From: Mycoplasmatota bacterium
Lineage (GTDB): Bacteria; Bacillota_I; Bacilli_A; Izemoplasmatales; Hujiaoplasmataceae
Assembly: GCA_018622675.1 (NCBI GenBank)
Contig: CP076020.1
Span: 310,001-374,000 of the forward strand
Reading direction: 5' to 3'
DNA: 64,000 bases
A program made the translations under genes and the position numbers. Below are positions 42,361 through 49,783 of the stretch, in pieces (position 1 is the first letter of the stretch; every line of letters starts with the position of its first letter). The notes under the pieces are model-generated. The model did not search any database. It was not told the DNA's origin and saw only the letters and a list, made by a program, of their open reading frames with translations.

Positions 42361-43272
42361 ATGTTTAAAGGAAAAAGTGTTATTTATATTGCAGTTGTTT
42401 ATGCATTATTAGCTGCCTTCTTCTATGGGTTTAGTGCACCTTTATCTAAACTCTTATTGGATCATATTTCACCATATTTAATGTCATCATTATTATATTT
42501 TGGTGCAGGTATTGGCATGCTAATTGTTATTTTATTAAGCAAAAAGCAAAGAGAAGACCATATATTAAAAGGTTTTAAAAGACCTGATATTAAGTATATT
42601 ATTTTAATGGTGTTACTGGATATAGTTGCGCCCATTTTATTAATGATTGGTTTAACAATGACAACTGCTTCAACAGCGTCTTTGTTAAACAATTTTGAAA
42701 TTGTTTTTACAGGACTAATTGCCATGGTATTCTTTAAAGAGGTTATTGGTAAAAAAATGTGGATATCAATTGTTTTAATCTTGATGGCCGGTATATTATT
42801 GAGTTTTGAAGACTATACAGGCTTTCATATTTCAATTGGGGCTTTATTTGTTATAGCCGCTAGTTTGAGTTGGGGACTTGAAAATAATTGTACAAGAATG
42901 TTATCGAAAGGCAATCCTTTGCATGTTGTTGTGATTAAAGGCTTTGGTTCAGGATTAGGCTCTTTGATTATTGCCTTAAGTGTCAACCAATATCAAGCCA
43001 TTTGGTATTATATGTTATTGGCACTTATTTTAGGTTTTTTCTCTTATGGTTTAAGTCTTTATTTCTATATCAGTGCCCAAAGACATTTAGGAGCAGCTAG
43101 AACCAGTGCTTATTATGCGATTGCACCATTTGCTGGAGCTTTGTTCTCATTTTTGATTTTAAATGAAACACCGACACTTGTTTTCTTTATTGCCTTTACA
43201 GTCATGGCCATTGGAACTTACTTAGCCATTAAGGAGAATAATGCTCAAGAGGAAATATTCCAAGAATTTTAA
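42361..43272 (+). CDS. DMT-superfamily (EamA) transporter
   Basis: A 303-residue protein with ten membrane helices in two EamA repeats. The first has ALLAAFFYGFSAPLSKLLLD and MTTASTASLLNNFEIVFT, the second FVIAASLSWGLENNCTRMLS and AARTSAYYAIAPFAGALFS, both typical of drug/metabolite efflux carriers. Substrate unknown. AAGGAG is 8 nt before the ATG. The next gene follows after about 50 nt. Confidence 0.92.
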   Translation: MFKGKSVIYIAVVYALLAAFFYGFSAPLSKLLLDHISPYLMSSLLYFGAGIGMLIVILLSKKQREDHILKGFKRPDIKYIILMVLLDIVAPILLMIGLTMTTASTASLLNNFEIVFTGLIAMVFFKEVIGKKMWISIVLILMAGILLSFEDYTGFHISIGALFVIAASLSWGLENNCTRMLSKGNPLHVVVIKGFGSGLGSLIIALSVNQYQAIWYYMLLALILGFFSYGLSLYFYISAQRHLGAARTSAYYAIAPFAGALFSFLILNETPTLVFFIAFTVMAIGTYLAIKENNAQEEIFQEF

Positions 43273-43322
43273 GGGTATTTGTATAAAAGAAAAAAACTTG
43301 GTATGATGATGACGGTGATAAA

Positions 43323-44285
43323 ATGAAAAATACAATTAAAAAAACACTTAGAAATTTTAAAAGTCCATATGTCTTATCATGGTTTATTTTATCTCTAACC
43401 ATATTGTATGTCTTTATTACAGTCTTATTTGAATTTTCTGACTGGATGATTCTTGCATATGGTCTTTTAATTATTCCTTTGTTTTTTAGTTTGTCACAAT
43501 TATATAGAGAAGAAAGAAGTAAGAAATTACTTTATAAATTAGATTATTACGATGGTATTTTAGCCGCTGTTGGGGTTCTTTTAACTTATTTAATAGCACA
43601 TCAACTTGATTTAAGTGCAGTGATTGCTTCTAGTTTTATAGGCTTACTCGGATTTTTCTTATTAAAAAAATATTCAGTGGCTATATACTGTGGGTCCTTT
43701 GCCGGAATGGTATCTTCTTTCTTATTTGGATATATTGAAGTCGCAAGCATTGCTTTAATCTGTGGAATATTATTTATGATTTTAAAACCGATCTTTAATG
43801 GCGTGGGTGGGAAATTAGGGACCACAGCTTTTATGTCTACCATTTTAATGGCAAGTATTTTCCAAAGAGATTTTTTGATAGTGGTTAATGATTTGAATAT
43901 CTTTAGGTTAATTCTTGTAAGTTTACTTGGAACCATTATTCCTTTTTATGTTCAACATAAATTTAAACAATCACCCGTTTTTGCTTCTGCATTGCCAAGT
44001 TTAATCTTTGCCCTAATTATGATTTACCTGGTAGAAGATTATTTGACATGTACAGTGGTATTCTTTTCTGCCTCTTTCATTGCCATGTCTTCGAAGAAGA
44101 GGCTGCCTAATATTTATTATTTAGTGATTGCGGCTTTAATTCATGCCTTTTTATTTCATGTTTACTTTGAACATTATAATGGCTTAGGTGGTAAATTAGG
44201 TTTAATGGCTTTAACATCGGTGATTGTCACTATTGGAATAAAATACTTAGTGAATATAATCATGAATCAAAGGAAATCAATATAA
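43323..44285 (+). CDS. polytopic membrane protein with duplicated GGKLG motif
   Basis: A 320-residue protein with about ten membrane helices. The motif IFNGVGGKLGTTAF (about residues 158-171) recurs near the C-terminus as HYNGLGGKLGLMAL, each after a helix-rich segment, so the protein has two homologous halves. Its family is not recognised; a channel or carrier built from an inverted or direct repeat is plausible. No conventional ribosome site (GACGGTGATAAA before ATG). It may be co-transcribed with the EamA gene. Confidence 0.75.
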   Translation: MKNTIKKTLRNFKSPYVLSWFILSLTILYVFITVLFEFSDWMILAYGLLIIPLFFSLSQLYREERSKKLLYKLDYYDGILAAVGVLLTYLIAHQLDLSAVIASSFIGLLGFFLLKKYSVAIYCGSFAGMVSSFLFGYIEVASIALICGILFMILKPIFNGVGGKLGTTAFMSTILMASIFQRDFLIVVNDLNIFRLILVSLLGTIIPFYVQHKFKQSPVFASALPSLIFALIMIYLVEDYLTCTVVFFSASFIAMSSKKRLPNIYYLVIAALIHAFLFHVYFEHYNGLGGKLGLMALTSVIVTIGIKYLVNIIMNQRKSI

Positions 44286-44374
44286 TTAGTTGATTTCAAT
44301 TCTTTTAGGTGATAGATAGCATCTATGATTCAGATTAATTAATTTGTAAATTACATATATCTATCATCATCAAT

Positions 44375-44402
44375 GACCTTGAAAAATCCAGGGTCTTTTT
44401 TT
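44375..44402 (+). terminator. terminator after the 43323 gene
   Basis: GACCTTG (44375-44381) pairs with CAGGGTC (44389-44395, one G-U) and T7 follows. Confidence 0.7.
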
Positions 44403-44413
44403 AAGCATAACAT

Positions 44414-44442
44414 TTGAAATACCATACCCCTTAGGGTATAAT
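44414..44442 (+). promoter_or_regulatory. promoter and CsoR-type operator of the thiol-redox operon
   Basis: TTGAAA (44414-44419), 17 bp, TATAAT (44437-44442). The spacer carries ATACCC-CTTA-GGGTAT (44424-44439), a GC-centred palindrome of the kind bound by CsoR/CstR-family repressors, overlapping the -10. The downstream gene encodes that type of regulator, so autorepression is expected. Confidence 0.8.
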
Positions 44443-44474
44443 GTTCATAGAACTTGATTGAGAGGGGTATCATA

Positions 44475-44726
44475 ATGAAATGTGATGATGCATTGAAAAA
44501 TAGATTAAAAAGAGCTCATGGACAAATGAAAGGCGTTATCAATATGATGGATAACGACATTGCTTGTATGGATTTATTAACTCAACTAAAAGCTATTAGA
44601 TCAAGTGTTGATAAAACAATAGGGATATTAACAACACAAAATCTTATTCAAACAATTGAAGATAAATTTAATGTTAAAATCGAGAACATTAATGAAGCAG
44701 TTGATTTAGTTGTTAAAGGAAAGTAA
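44475..44726 (+). CDS. CsoR/CstR-family (DUF156) regulator
   Basis: An 83-residue all-helical repressor with RLKRAHGQMKGVINMM and CMDLLTQLKAIRSSVDK. Copper CsoR uses Cys-x(n)-His-xxx-Cys; here Cys31 is kept but the His and second Cys positions read as Gln55/Asn56 and Thr60. Cys3 and His15 are the only other candidates. It therefore may not be a classical copper sensor; a thiol-stress role fits the neighbouring disulfide reductase genes. The start is ATG 44475, 9 nt after GAGGGG. The operator lies in the promoter. Confidence 0.85.
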   Translation: MKCDDALKNRLKRAHGQMKGVINMMDNDIACMDLLTQLKAIRSSVDKTIGILTTQNLIQTIEDKFNVKIENINEAVDLVVKGK

Positions 44727-44735
44727 GGTGTTATA

Positions 44736-45713
44736 ATGTTTAATTTTAGTGTTGAAAAACAAACACAGTCATCAGAATTTGATAACATTAAGAAATGGGA
44801 CTTTCTTGTGGTCGGTGGTGGACCTGCTGGATTAAATGCAGCTTTGTACGCTAAAAGAAAAGGATTAAAAGTTGGAATCATCGTTAATGAAATTGGTGGA
44901 CAACTTAATAATACAACTTGGGTTGATAATTATTTAGGTTTTAATATGATCGAGGGTGAGAACTTATCACATACATTTTTAGACCATGTAAAACAACTTG
45001 AGGTACCAATTTTAAAGGGTGTTTATGTGCAAAATATCGACTATCTTAAACCAGATTTTAGTGTATCTGTTTCTAATGGTAAAGAATACATGACTAAGAC
45101 TTTATTAGTGGCAACAGGTGGAGAACCGAGAAAATTAGGTGTTTCCGGAGAAAAAGAATTTATTAACAAAGGCGTTACATATTGCGCAACCTGTGATGCA
45201 CCATTCTTTAAAGAGAAACATGTGGTTGTTGCTGGTGGGGGAAACTCTGCTGTAGAAGGTGTCATAGATTTAGTTCCATGGGCTAGTAAAATTACTTTGG
45301 TTCATCGAAGTCAATTTAGAGCGGATAAAATCTTGTTAGACAAACTTAATGACATTGAAAAACTCGATATTCATCTAGAAACTCAAATTCTAGCTGTTGT
45401 TGGTAATGAACGAATGACAGGTATTGAAGTTCTCGATAAGCATACTAATAAAACGAAATTAATAGAAGCTGACGGATTATTAGTAGAAATTGGAACAGTC
45501 CCTAATTCAGGACTTGTAAAAGATATGGTTATGACAAATGAACGTGGAGAAGTTAAAGTGGATTTGAATCAAATGACTTCTATTCCAGGTTTATATGCAG
45601 CAGGAGATATTACTGAGCAACCATTTAAACAAATTATTATTTCAGCTGCTGAAGGCGCAAAAGCTGCTTTAGCGGTTAATCAATATTTAAATCAAAATTA
45701 TAAAGGAGAGTAA
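44736..45713 (+). CDS. thioredoxin-reductase-like FAD-dependent oxidoreductase
   Basis: A 325-residue flavoprotein with FAD motif VVGGGPAGLNAALYA (about 26-40), redox-active disulfide YCATCD (Cys150, Cys153), NAD(P) motif VVVAGGGNSAVEG and the C-terminal LYAAGDITEQPFKQIII. The N-terminal 18 residues precede the usual start. It follows the CsoR-family gene by 9 nt and precedes a two-domain thioredoxin-fold protein by 1 nt, its probable substrate. Electrons from NAD(P)H would reduce that dithiol protein. Confidence 0.93.
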   Translation: MFNFSVEKQTQSSEFDNIKKWDFLVVGGGPAGLNAALYAKRKGLKVGIIVNEIGGQLNNTTWVDNYLGFNMIEGENLSHTFLDHVKQLEVPILKGVYVQNIDYLKPDFSVSVSNGKEYMTKTLLVATGGEPRKLGVSGEKEFINKGVTYCATCDAPFFKEKHVVVAGGGNSAVEGVIDLVPWASKITLVHRSQFRADKILLDKLNDIEKLDIHLETQILAVVGNERMTGIEVLDKHTNKTKLIEADGLLVEIGTVPNSGLVKDMVMTNERGEVKVDLNQMTSIPGLYAAGDITEQPFKQIIISAAEGAKAALAVNQYLNQNYKGE

Positions 45714-45714
45714 A

Positions 45715-46359
45715 ATGGCAAATTTATTAAATGAAGAAGTAAGCAAACAAATTAAAGAAGCATTGGCACCCATGCAAAATGAAATCACAATGGTTTTATT
45801 TACAAAAGAAGGTGGGTGCAACACATGTGAAGAAACAGAACAATTATTAAGTGAAATTAAAGAACTTAATGATAAAATTCTAGTTGAAGTAAAAGATTTT
45901 GACAAGGATAAAGAGGATGTAAAAAAATATAAGATTACTGATGTACCTACTTTTGTGATGTTAGATGATAAAAAACAATATAAGGGTGTTAGATTCCAAG
46001 GTATACCAGCAGGGCATGAGATTAATTCATTCCTTTCTGCAATCGTCTTTATGTCTGGACTTGATTTAGGTTTAGATTCAAAAGTTTTAGACCGTTTAGC
46101 AAAAATTGATAAACCAGTAGATATTAAAGTTTTTGTTACACTTAGTTGCCCTCATTGTCCTGGTGCTGTAGCTACGGCTCATTCACTAGCTATGTTAAAC
46201 GAAAACATTGAAGCGTCAATGATTGAAGCACAAACATTCCAAGAATTATCAGTAAAACATAAAGTTTCTGGTGTTCCAAAAATAGTGATAAATGATGAAT
46301 ATGAGTTAGTTGGTAATCATCCAATTGATGCATTCTTAACGGAATTAGAAAAAATATAA
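45715..46359 (+). CDS. protein disulfide oxidoreductase (PDO-like, two thioredoxin folds)
   Basis: A 214-residue cytoplasmic protein with two thioredoxin/glutaredoxin units. The N-half has GGCNTCEE (Cys35, Cys38), the C-half has SCPHCPG (Cys145, Cys148), each followed by a cis-proline loop (ITDVPTFVM; VSGVPKIVI). This is the archaeal/Thermotoga PDO or AhpF-N-terminal architecture. It is probably reduced by the preceding TrxB-like protein. AAAGGAGAG precedes the ATG. Last gene of the operon. Confidence 0.92.
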   Translation: MANLLNEEVSKQIKEALAPMQNEITMVLFTKEGGCNTCEETEQLLSEIKELNDKILVEVKDFDKDKEDVKKYKITDVPTFVMLDDKKQYKGVRFQGIPAGHEINSFLSAIVFMSGLDLGLDSKVLDRLAKIDKPVDIKVFVTLSCPHCPGAVATAHSLAMLNENIEASMIEAQTFQELSVKHKVSGVPKIVINDEYELVGNHPIDAFLTELEKI

Positions 46360-46371
46360 TGAAAAATAAAG

Positions 46372-46399
46372 CATATTGGGAAACCAATATGTTTTTTTT
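46372..46399 (+). terminator. terminator of the thiol-redox operon
   Basis: CATATTGG (46372-46379), loop GAAA, CCAATATG (46384-46391) and T8. Confidence 0.85.
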
Positions 46400-46404
46400 A
46401 GAAA

Positions 46405-46418
46405 GCATTTTCAAATGC
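46405..46418 (+). promoter_or_regulatory. palindrome upstream of ldh
   Basis: GCATTT-TC-AAATGC is a 14-bp palindrome 71 bp before the ldh start; TG-C-TATGAT at 46446-46454 is an extended -10. Candidate operator; the regulator is unknown. Confidence 0.4.
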
Positions 46419-46489
46419 CTATTATTTCTTTTGAAAATAAATTTGTGCTATGATGTGGTTGTAGTAAATAATATTAAAGGAGTGGTATC

Positions 46490-47434
46490 ATGACAAAAAG
46501 TAAAGTTGTGATTATAGGGACTGGATTTGTTGGTATGAGTTACGCTTATGCCTTACTTAATCAAGGAACAATAGAAGAATTAGTGCTTATTGATTTAAAT
46601 AAAGATAAAGCAGAAGGGGAAGCCATGGATTTAAATCATGGTTTAGCTTTTGCACCAAGAAAAATGAGTATCAAAGCAGGAGATTATAGTGATTGTAAAG
46701 ATGCAGGATTAGTTGTTATCACTGCTGGAGTTAACCAAAAACCAGGGGAAACAAGAATAGACTTATTAAATAGAAATGCAAAAATCATTCAGAATGTAAC
46801 TAAAAATATTATGTTATCTGGTTTTGATGGGATCATTTTAGTCGCTTCAAACCCTGTTGATGTATTAACTTATGTTGCTTGGAAAGAATCTGGTTTACCA
46901 ACAAGTAAGGTTCTAGGAAGTGGGACTTCGCTAGATACAGCTAGATTAAGATATGAAATATCTAAATATATACATATTGATTCAAGGAATATTCATGCTT
47001 ATATTTTAGGTGAACATGGAGACAGTGAGTTTGTATGTTGGTCTAAAGCTTATGTAGGTGCTAAGCCGATGATGGATGTCATTGAAAGTATGGAACAAAT
47101 TGAATTTAAAGATTTAGATCTTATCTATCATAAAGTTAGAGATGCGGCGCAAGAAATAATCAAAAGAAAAAATGCAACGTATTATGGTGTGGGTATGGCT
47201 TTAGTAAGAATTACTTCAGCTATCTTTAATAACGAAAACAGAATCATGCCAATATCTGTATACAACGATGGTGTTTACGATATAGAAAAAGATTTATATA
47301 TTGGCTTACCAGCGGTTTTAAATAGAGATGGTGTCCATCACGTTGTTAATTTAAAATTATCTAATGAAGAACAAGAAAAATTAAAATCTTCTTCTGAATT
47401 ATTGAAGAAAAGCCTCGAACAAATGGATATTTAA
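46490..47434 (+). CDS. ldh: L-lactate dehydrogenase
   Basis: A 314-residue enzyme that reduces pyruvate to L-lactate with NADH. The Rossmann motif is VVIIGTGFVGMSYAYAL, the specificity loop is GVNQKPGETRIDLL (Gln at the lactate position, catalytic Arg), and the active-site His lies in ILGEHGDSEF. The Gln rather than Arg separates it from malate dehydrogenase. AAAGGAG is 8 nt before the ATG. It is single, with a terminator at each side. Like the hyd genes it recycles NADH. Confidence 0.95.
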   Translation: MTKSKVVIIGTGFVGMSYAYALLNQGTIEELVLIDLNKDKAEGEAMDLNHGLAFAPRKMSIKAGDYSDCKDAGLVVITAGVNQKPGETRIDLLNRNAKIIQNVTKNIMLSGFDGIILVASNPVDVLTYVAWKESGLPTSKVLGSGTSLDTARLRYEISKYIHIDSRNIHAYILGEHGDSEFVCWSKAYVGAKPMMDVIESMEQIEFKDLDLIYHKVRDAAQEIIKRKNATYYGVGMALVRITSAIFNNENRIMPISVYNDGVYDIEKDLYIGLPAVLNRDGVHHVVNLKLSNEEQEKLKSSSELLKKSLEQMDI

Positions 47435-47437
47435 ACA

Positions 47438-47467
47438 AAAGCCAGCTAATGATGCTGGCTTTTTGTA
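47438..47467 (+). terminator. terminator of ldh
   Basis: AAAGCCAGC (47438-47446) pairs perfectly with GCTGGCTTT (47454-47462), 7-nt loop, T run. Confidence 0.85.
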
Positions 47468-47534
47468 TATTAGATTGAATAGTTTGTATATATTTGATAA
47501 TATATGAGTGAGTAGCAATCAAAGAGGTGAAAAA

Positions 47535-47942
47535 ATGAAGATAATCAATAAAACTTTAGATATCAAATCTACTAAAGAAGAAGAAATGATTGATATCACA
47601 ATGATGGTAAGAGATCTTTTAAGAGAATCTCAGATTAAGGATGGAACTATAAATTTATTTGTCTCTCATACAACAGCAGCTGTTACTATTAATGAAAATA
47701 CTGATCCGAATGTAAAGAAAGACATGTTGTTTAGTTTAAGACAAACATTTCCTATTGAAAAAGAATTCTTGCACTTTGAAGGTAATTCTCACGCACATAT
47801 AAAATCCAGTGTTATTGGGAATGATCAAATCGTTTTAATTAGTCATGGGGATTTACTATTAGGAAGATGGCAAGCCATATATTTTTGCGAGTTTGATGGA
47901 CCAAGAAATCGACAACTCAATCTACAAATTATAGGTGAATAA
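47535..47942 (+). CDS. YjbQ family (UPF0047) protein
   Basis: A 135-residue protein of the UPF0047/YjbQ family, with SHTTAAVTINENTDPNVKKD, HAHIKSSVIGNDQIV and the C-terminal GRWQAIYFCEFDGPRNR. The family forms trimers with a His-rich site and shows weak thiamine-phosphate synthase activity; its main role is unsettled. ATG 47535 follows AGAGGTG. The stop is 2 nt before the next start, so it is co-translated with the acetyltransferase. Confidence 0.92.
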   Translation: MKIINKTLDIKSTKEEEMIDITMMVRDLLRESQIKDGTINLFVSHTTAAVTINENTDPNVKKDMLFSLRQTFPIEKEFLHFEGNSHAHIKSSVIGNDQIVLISHGDLLLGRWQAIYFCEFDGPRNRQLNLQIIGE

Positions 47943-47943
47943 A

Positions 47944-48369
47944 ATGGCTATTAGTTATAAAGATTATAATATCTTATCAAAAGACCAAGTATATGAACTT
48001 TATGAAGACGCTGGTTGGACAAGTTATACAAAAGATATAAAGAAAGTATTATTTGGCATACAGAATTCTCATTTTGTATATACTGCATGGGATGGAGATT
48101 TATTGATTGGACTTGTTAGAGTGATCAGTGATAACTACACCATCGCCTATATCCAAGATTTATTGATTAAAAGTAAATATCAAGGGCAAGGTATTGGAAA
48201 ACATTTGCTTGAGGAAATCAAGAAGAAATATAAGCATGTAAGACAACTTGTCTTATTAATAGACAAAGATGGACCCTTAGCTTTTTATGAATCACAAGGA
48301 TTTTCTGAAGCGTCAAAAAATGACTGTCTTTCATATGTTTTTATCAATCAAGTAGACACTAAGAACTAA
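47944..48369 (+). CDS. GNAT-family N-acetyltransferase
   Basis: A 141-residue acetyltransferase. The acetyl-CoA loop is SKYQGQGIGKHLLEEI (motif A, Q/RxxGxG/A) and the strand before it AYIQDLLI; the terminal ALAFYESQGF-type segment reads GPLAFYESQGFSEAS. The substrate is unknown. AGGTGA at the end of the yjbQ gene is its ribosome site. It overlaps no other gene. Confidence 0.9.
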   Translation: MAISYKDYNILSKDQVYELYEDAGWTSYTKDIKKVLFGIQNSHFVYTAWDGDLLIGLVRVISDNYTIAYIQDLLIKSKYQGQGIGKHLLEEIKKKYKHVRQLVLLIDKDGPLAFYESQGFSEASKNDCLSYVFINQVDTKN

Positions 48370-48389
48370 GTTTTTAGTGTTCTTTTTTT
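48356..48389 (+). terminator. terminator of yjbQ-GNAT
   Basis: ACACTAAGAA (48356-48365) pairs with TTTTTAGTGT (48371-48380) over CTAAG, then T7. The stem includes the last codons of the gene. Confidence 0.75.
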
Positions 48390-48528
48390 GAAAAATAAAT
48401 ATAAGGTATATAATATAGATATATAAATATCTAATAAAGGTATTATTAATTTTATTTATTAGAAACCCCTTGTTTCTTTCTCTTAATTTTGCTAATATGA
48501 AGTCAATTTTTGTTATAGGAGAACAGAT

Positions 48529-49071
48529 ATGAAAAAAACGGAAGGAGTACTACTTGATCATTTTAATCGATATCCAAAAATGCAGATTGAAGATTTTGTT
48601 AAACTAATTTACCAAAATAGTTTTGGCCCAAAGCATATGGATTCAAACCCTAGCTTAAAAACTGTAGAAGATTACATTCATGAAGAACTCAAGAGTTTTA
48701 CAAACTATTCTGGGACACATCAGGTTGAAAGCATTGGCAATGATTATTATCGTGTATCTCTCTCGGTAATCAAAAGTCAATTAATGACCATTCAAGATCT
48801 TGCTAAAGCATTTTATCAATCAATGATTGAATCACCTATTGCTGATGATGATTCAATTAACACTTTCACTTCACAATTGAAAGTGTTATGTGATATCATA
48901 TCGAAAGATAAAATCGGATTCGAGAAAAAAAACTGTGAACAATGGATTGAAGAATATTTGGATTATGGTATTCGATCAATTCGACATAGCGAGGAATATA
49001 GAGAAAACTATTTTCCACATTATAGAATCGTTCATAAGTCAGTGTTAAAAGATTATTTAGATATCATTTAA
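48529..49071 (+). CDS. conserved hypothetical protein
   Basis: A 180-residue soluble protein with no signal or membrane segment. Features: a helical N-terminus, the segment VKLIYQNSFGPKHMDSN, YYRVSLSVIKSQ, and an acidic-aromatic C-terminal stretch HSEEYRENYFPHYRIVHKS. It looks like a family shared by low-GC Gram-positives but I cannot name it or a function. ATAGGAG is 9 nt before the ATG. It has its own promoter (TATAAT near 48409) and a terminator at 49113. Confidence 0.7.
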   Translation: MKKTEGVLLDHFNRYPKMQIEDFVKLIYQNSFGPKHMDSNPSLKTVEDYIHEELKSFTNYSGTHQVESIGNDYYRVSLSVIKSQLMTIQDLAKAFYQSMIESPIADDDSINTFTSQLKVLCDIISKDKIGFEKKNCEQWIEEYLDYGIRSIRHSEEYRENYFPHYRIVHKSVLKDYLDII

Positions 49072-49112
49072 ATAATCTGGATAATTTCTTAAAATTTAAA
49101 TATTTAAAAAAG

Positions 49113-49136
49113 ACCATTCTCAAATGGTTTTTTTTA
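49113..49136 (+). terminator. terminator of the 48529 gene
   Basis: ACCATT (49113-49118) pairs with AATGGT (49123-49128) over CTCA, flanked by A and T runs that lengthen the stem, with T8. Confidence 0.7.
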
Positions 49137-49170
49137 ATGATTAATGTATAATATAATTAGGGGGAAGGGA

Positions 49171-49518
49171 ATGAAAAAATTAATAAAAATAAGTCAATTT
49201 GTAACATTGTTAGTATCGTTTTTCTTTGTAGTTATGGCTATTGATTCACTATTTGGGAATCATATTTTGTTTGATAAGATATTAGCTTTTTTAATTTCAG
49301 TTTTGCCTGCAATTTCAATTATATTAATTTATGTTTTTTTTAGAAACTATTATAAGTTAAGTGGATTGTTATATATAGGTTTGTCAATTGTATACTTTTT
49401 CTTTTTTAGACCATATAGTGATTTTTCACAGGGATGGCCTGTATTAATTATAGTTATTATACCCTTGTTAGGCGTTGGTTTGATTCATTTATTTTTCTAT
49501 AAAAAAATAAAAAAATAA
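49171..49518 (+). CDS. small membrane protein
   Basis: A 115-residue protein with four membrane helices and a short basic tail (YKKIKK). No family recognised. GGGGAAGGGA precedes the ATG. It stands alone between terminator-bounded genes. Confidence 0.65.
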   Translation: MKKLIKISQFVTLLVSFFFVVMAIDSLFGNHILFDKILAFLISVLPAISIILIYVFFRNYYKLSGLLYIGLSIVYFFFFRPYSDFSQGWPVLIIVIIPLLGVGLIHLFFYKKIKK

Positions 49519-49544
49519 TATTTTAAAATTCCTTAAATTAATCC

Positions 49545-49573
49545 TTGACATTTCTATATTTATTTGTTATTTT
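49545..49573 (+). promoter_or_regulatory. consensus -35 promoter of a candidate small RNA
   Basis: TTGACA (49545-49550), 17 bp, TATTTT (49568-49573). No protein start follows within 200 bp, but two hairpins do. Confidence 0.5.
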
Positions 49574-49579
49574 ATATAG

Positions 49580-49683
49580 GTTGGATTTTTTCTGGTAAAA
49601 AAAATCTGCCAAATTAATAACATAATTTTTCAATTTTCCTTTAAAAACAAGAGACTCATTTATATGGGTCTCTTGTTTTATTA
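49580..49683 (+). ncRNA. candidate small RNA
   Basis: Downstream of the promoter at 49545, GATTTTTT (49584-49591) pairs with AAAAAATC (49599-49606), with TTG/CAA extending the base, and a terminator hairpin AACAAGAGACTC/GGGTCTCTTGTT (49646-49657 with 49666-49677) ends in TTTTA. About 100 nt, no open reading frame. Alternatively the second hairpin is only a terminator of the 49171 gene. Confidence 0.45.
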
Positions 49684-49750
49684 ATATTTAATTTTTACCT
49701 TTATTAAATGGACTTATATTGTATAATGATAATAGAAGTATTCTTGTAAA

Positions 49751-49783
49751 AGGAGGATCTAATATTAAGTATTAGAATATATT
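49751..49783 (+). promoter_or_regulatory. SD separated from the start by a hairpin
   Basis: AGGAGG (49751-49756) is 27 nt from the ATG at 49784, too far for normal use. CTAATA (49759-49764) and TATTAG (49770-49775) form a perfect hairpin between them; folding brings the SD to about 10 nt from the ATG. A tiny ATT-AAG-TAT-TAG frame also lies there. Confidence 0.5.
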
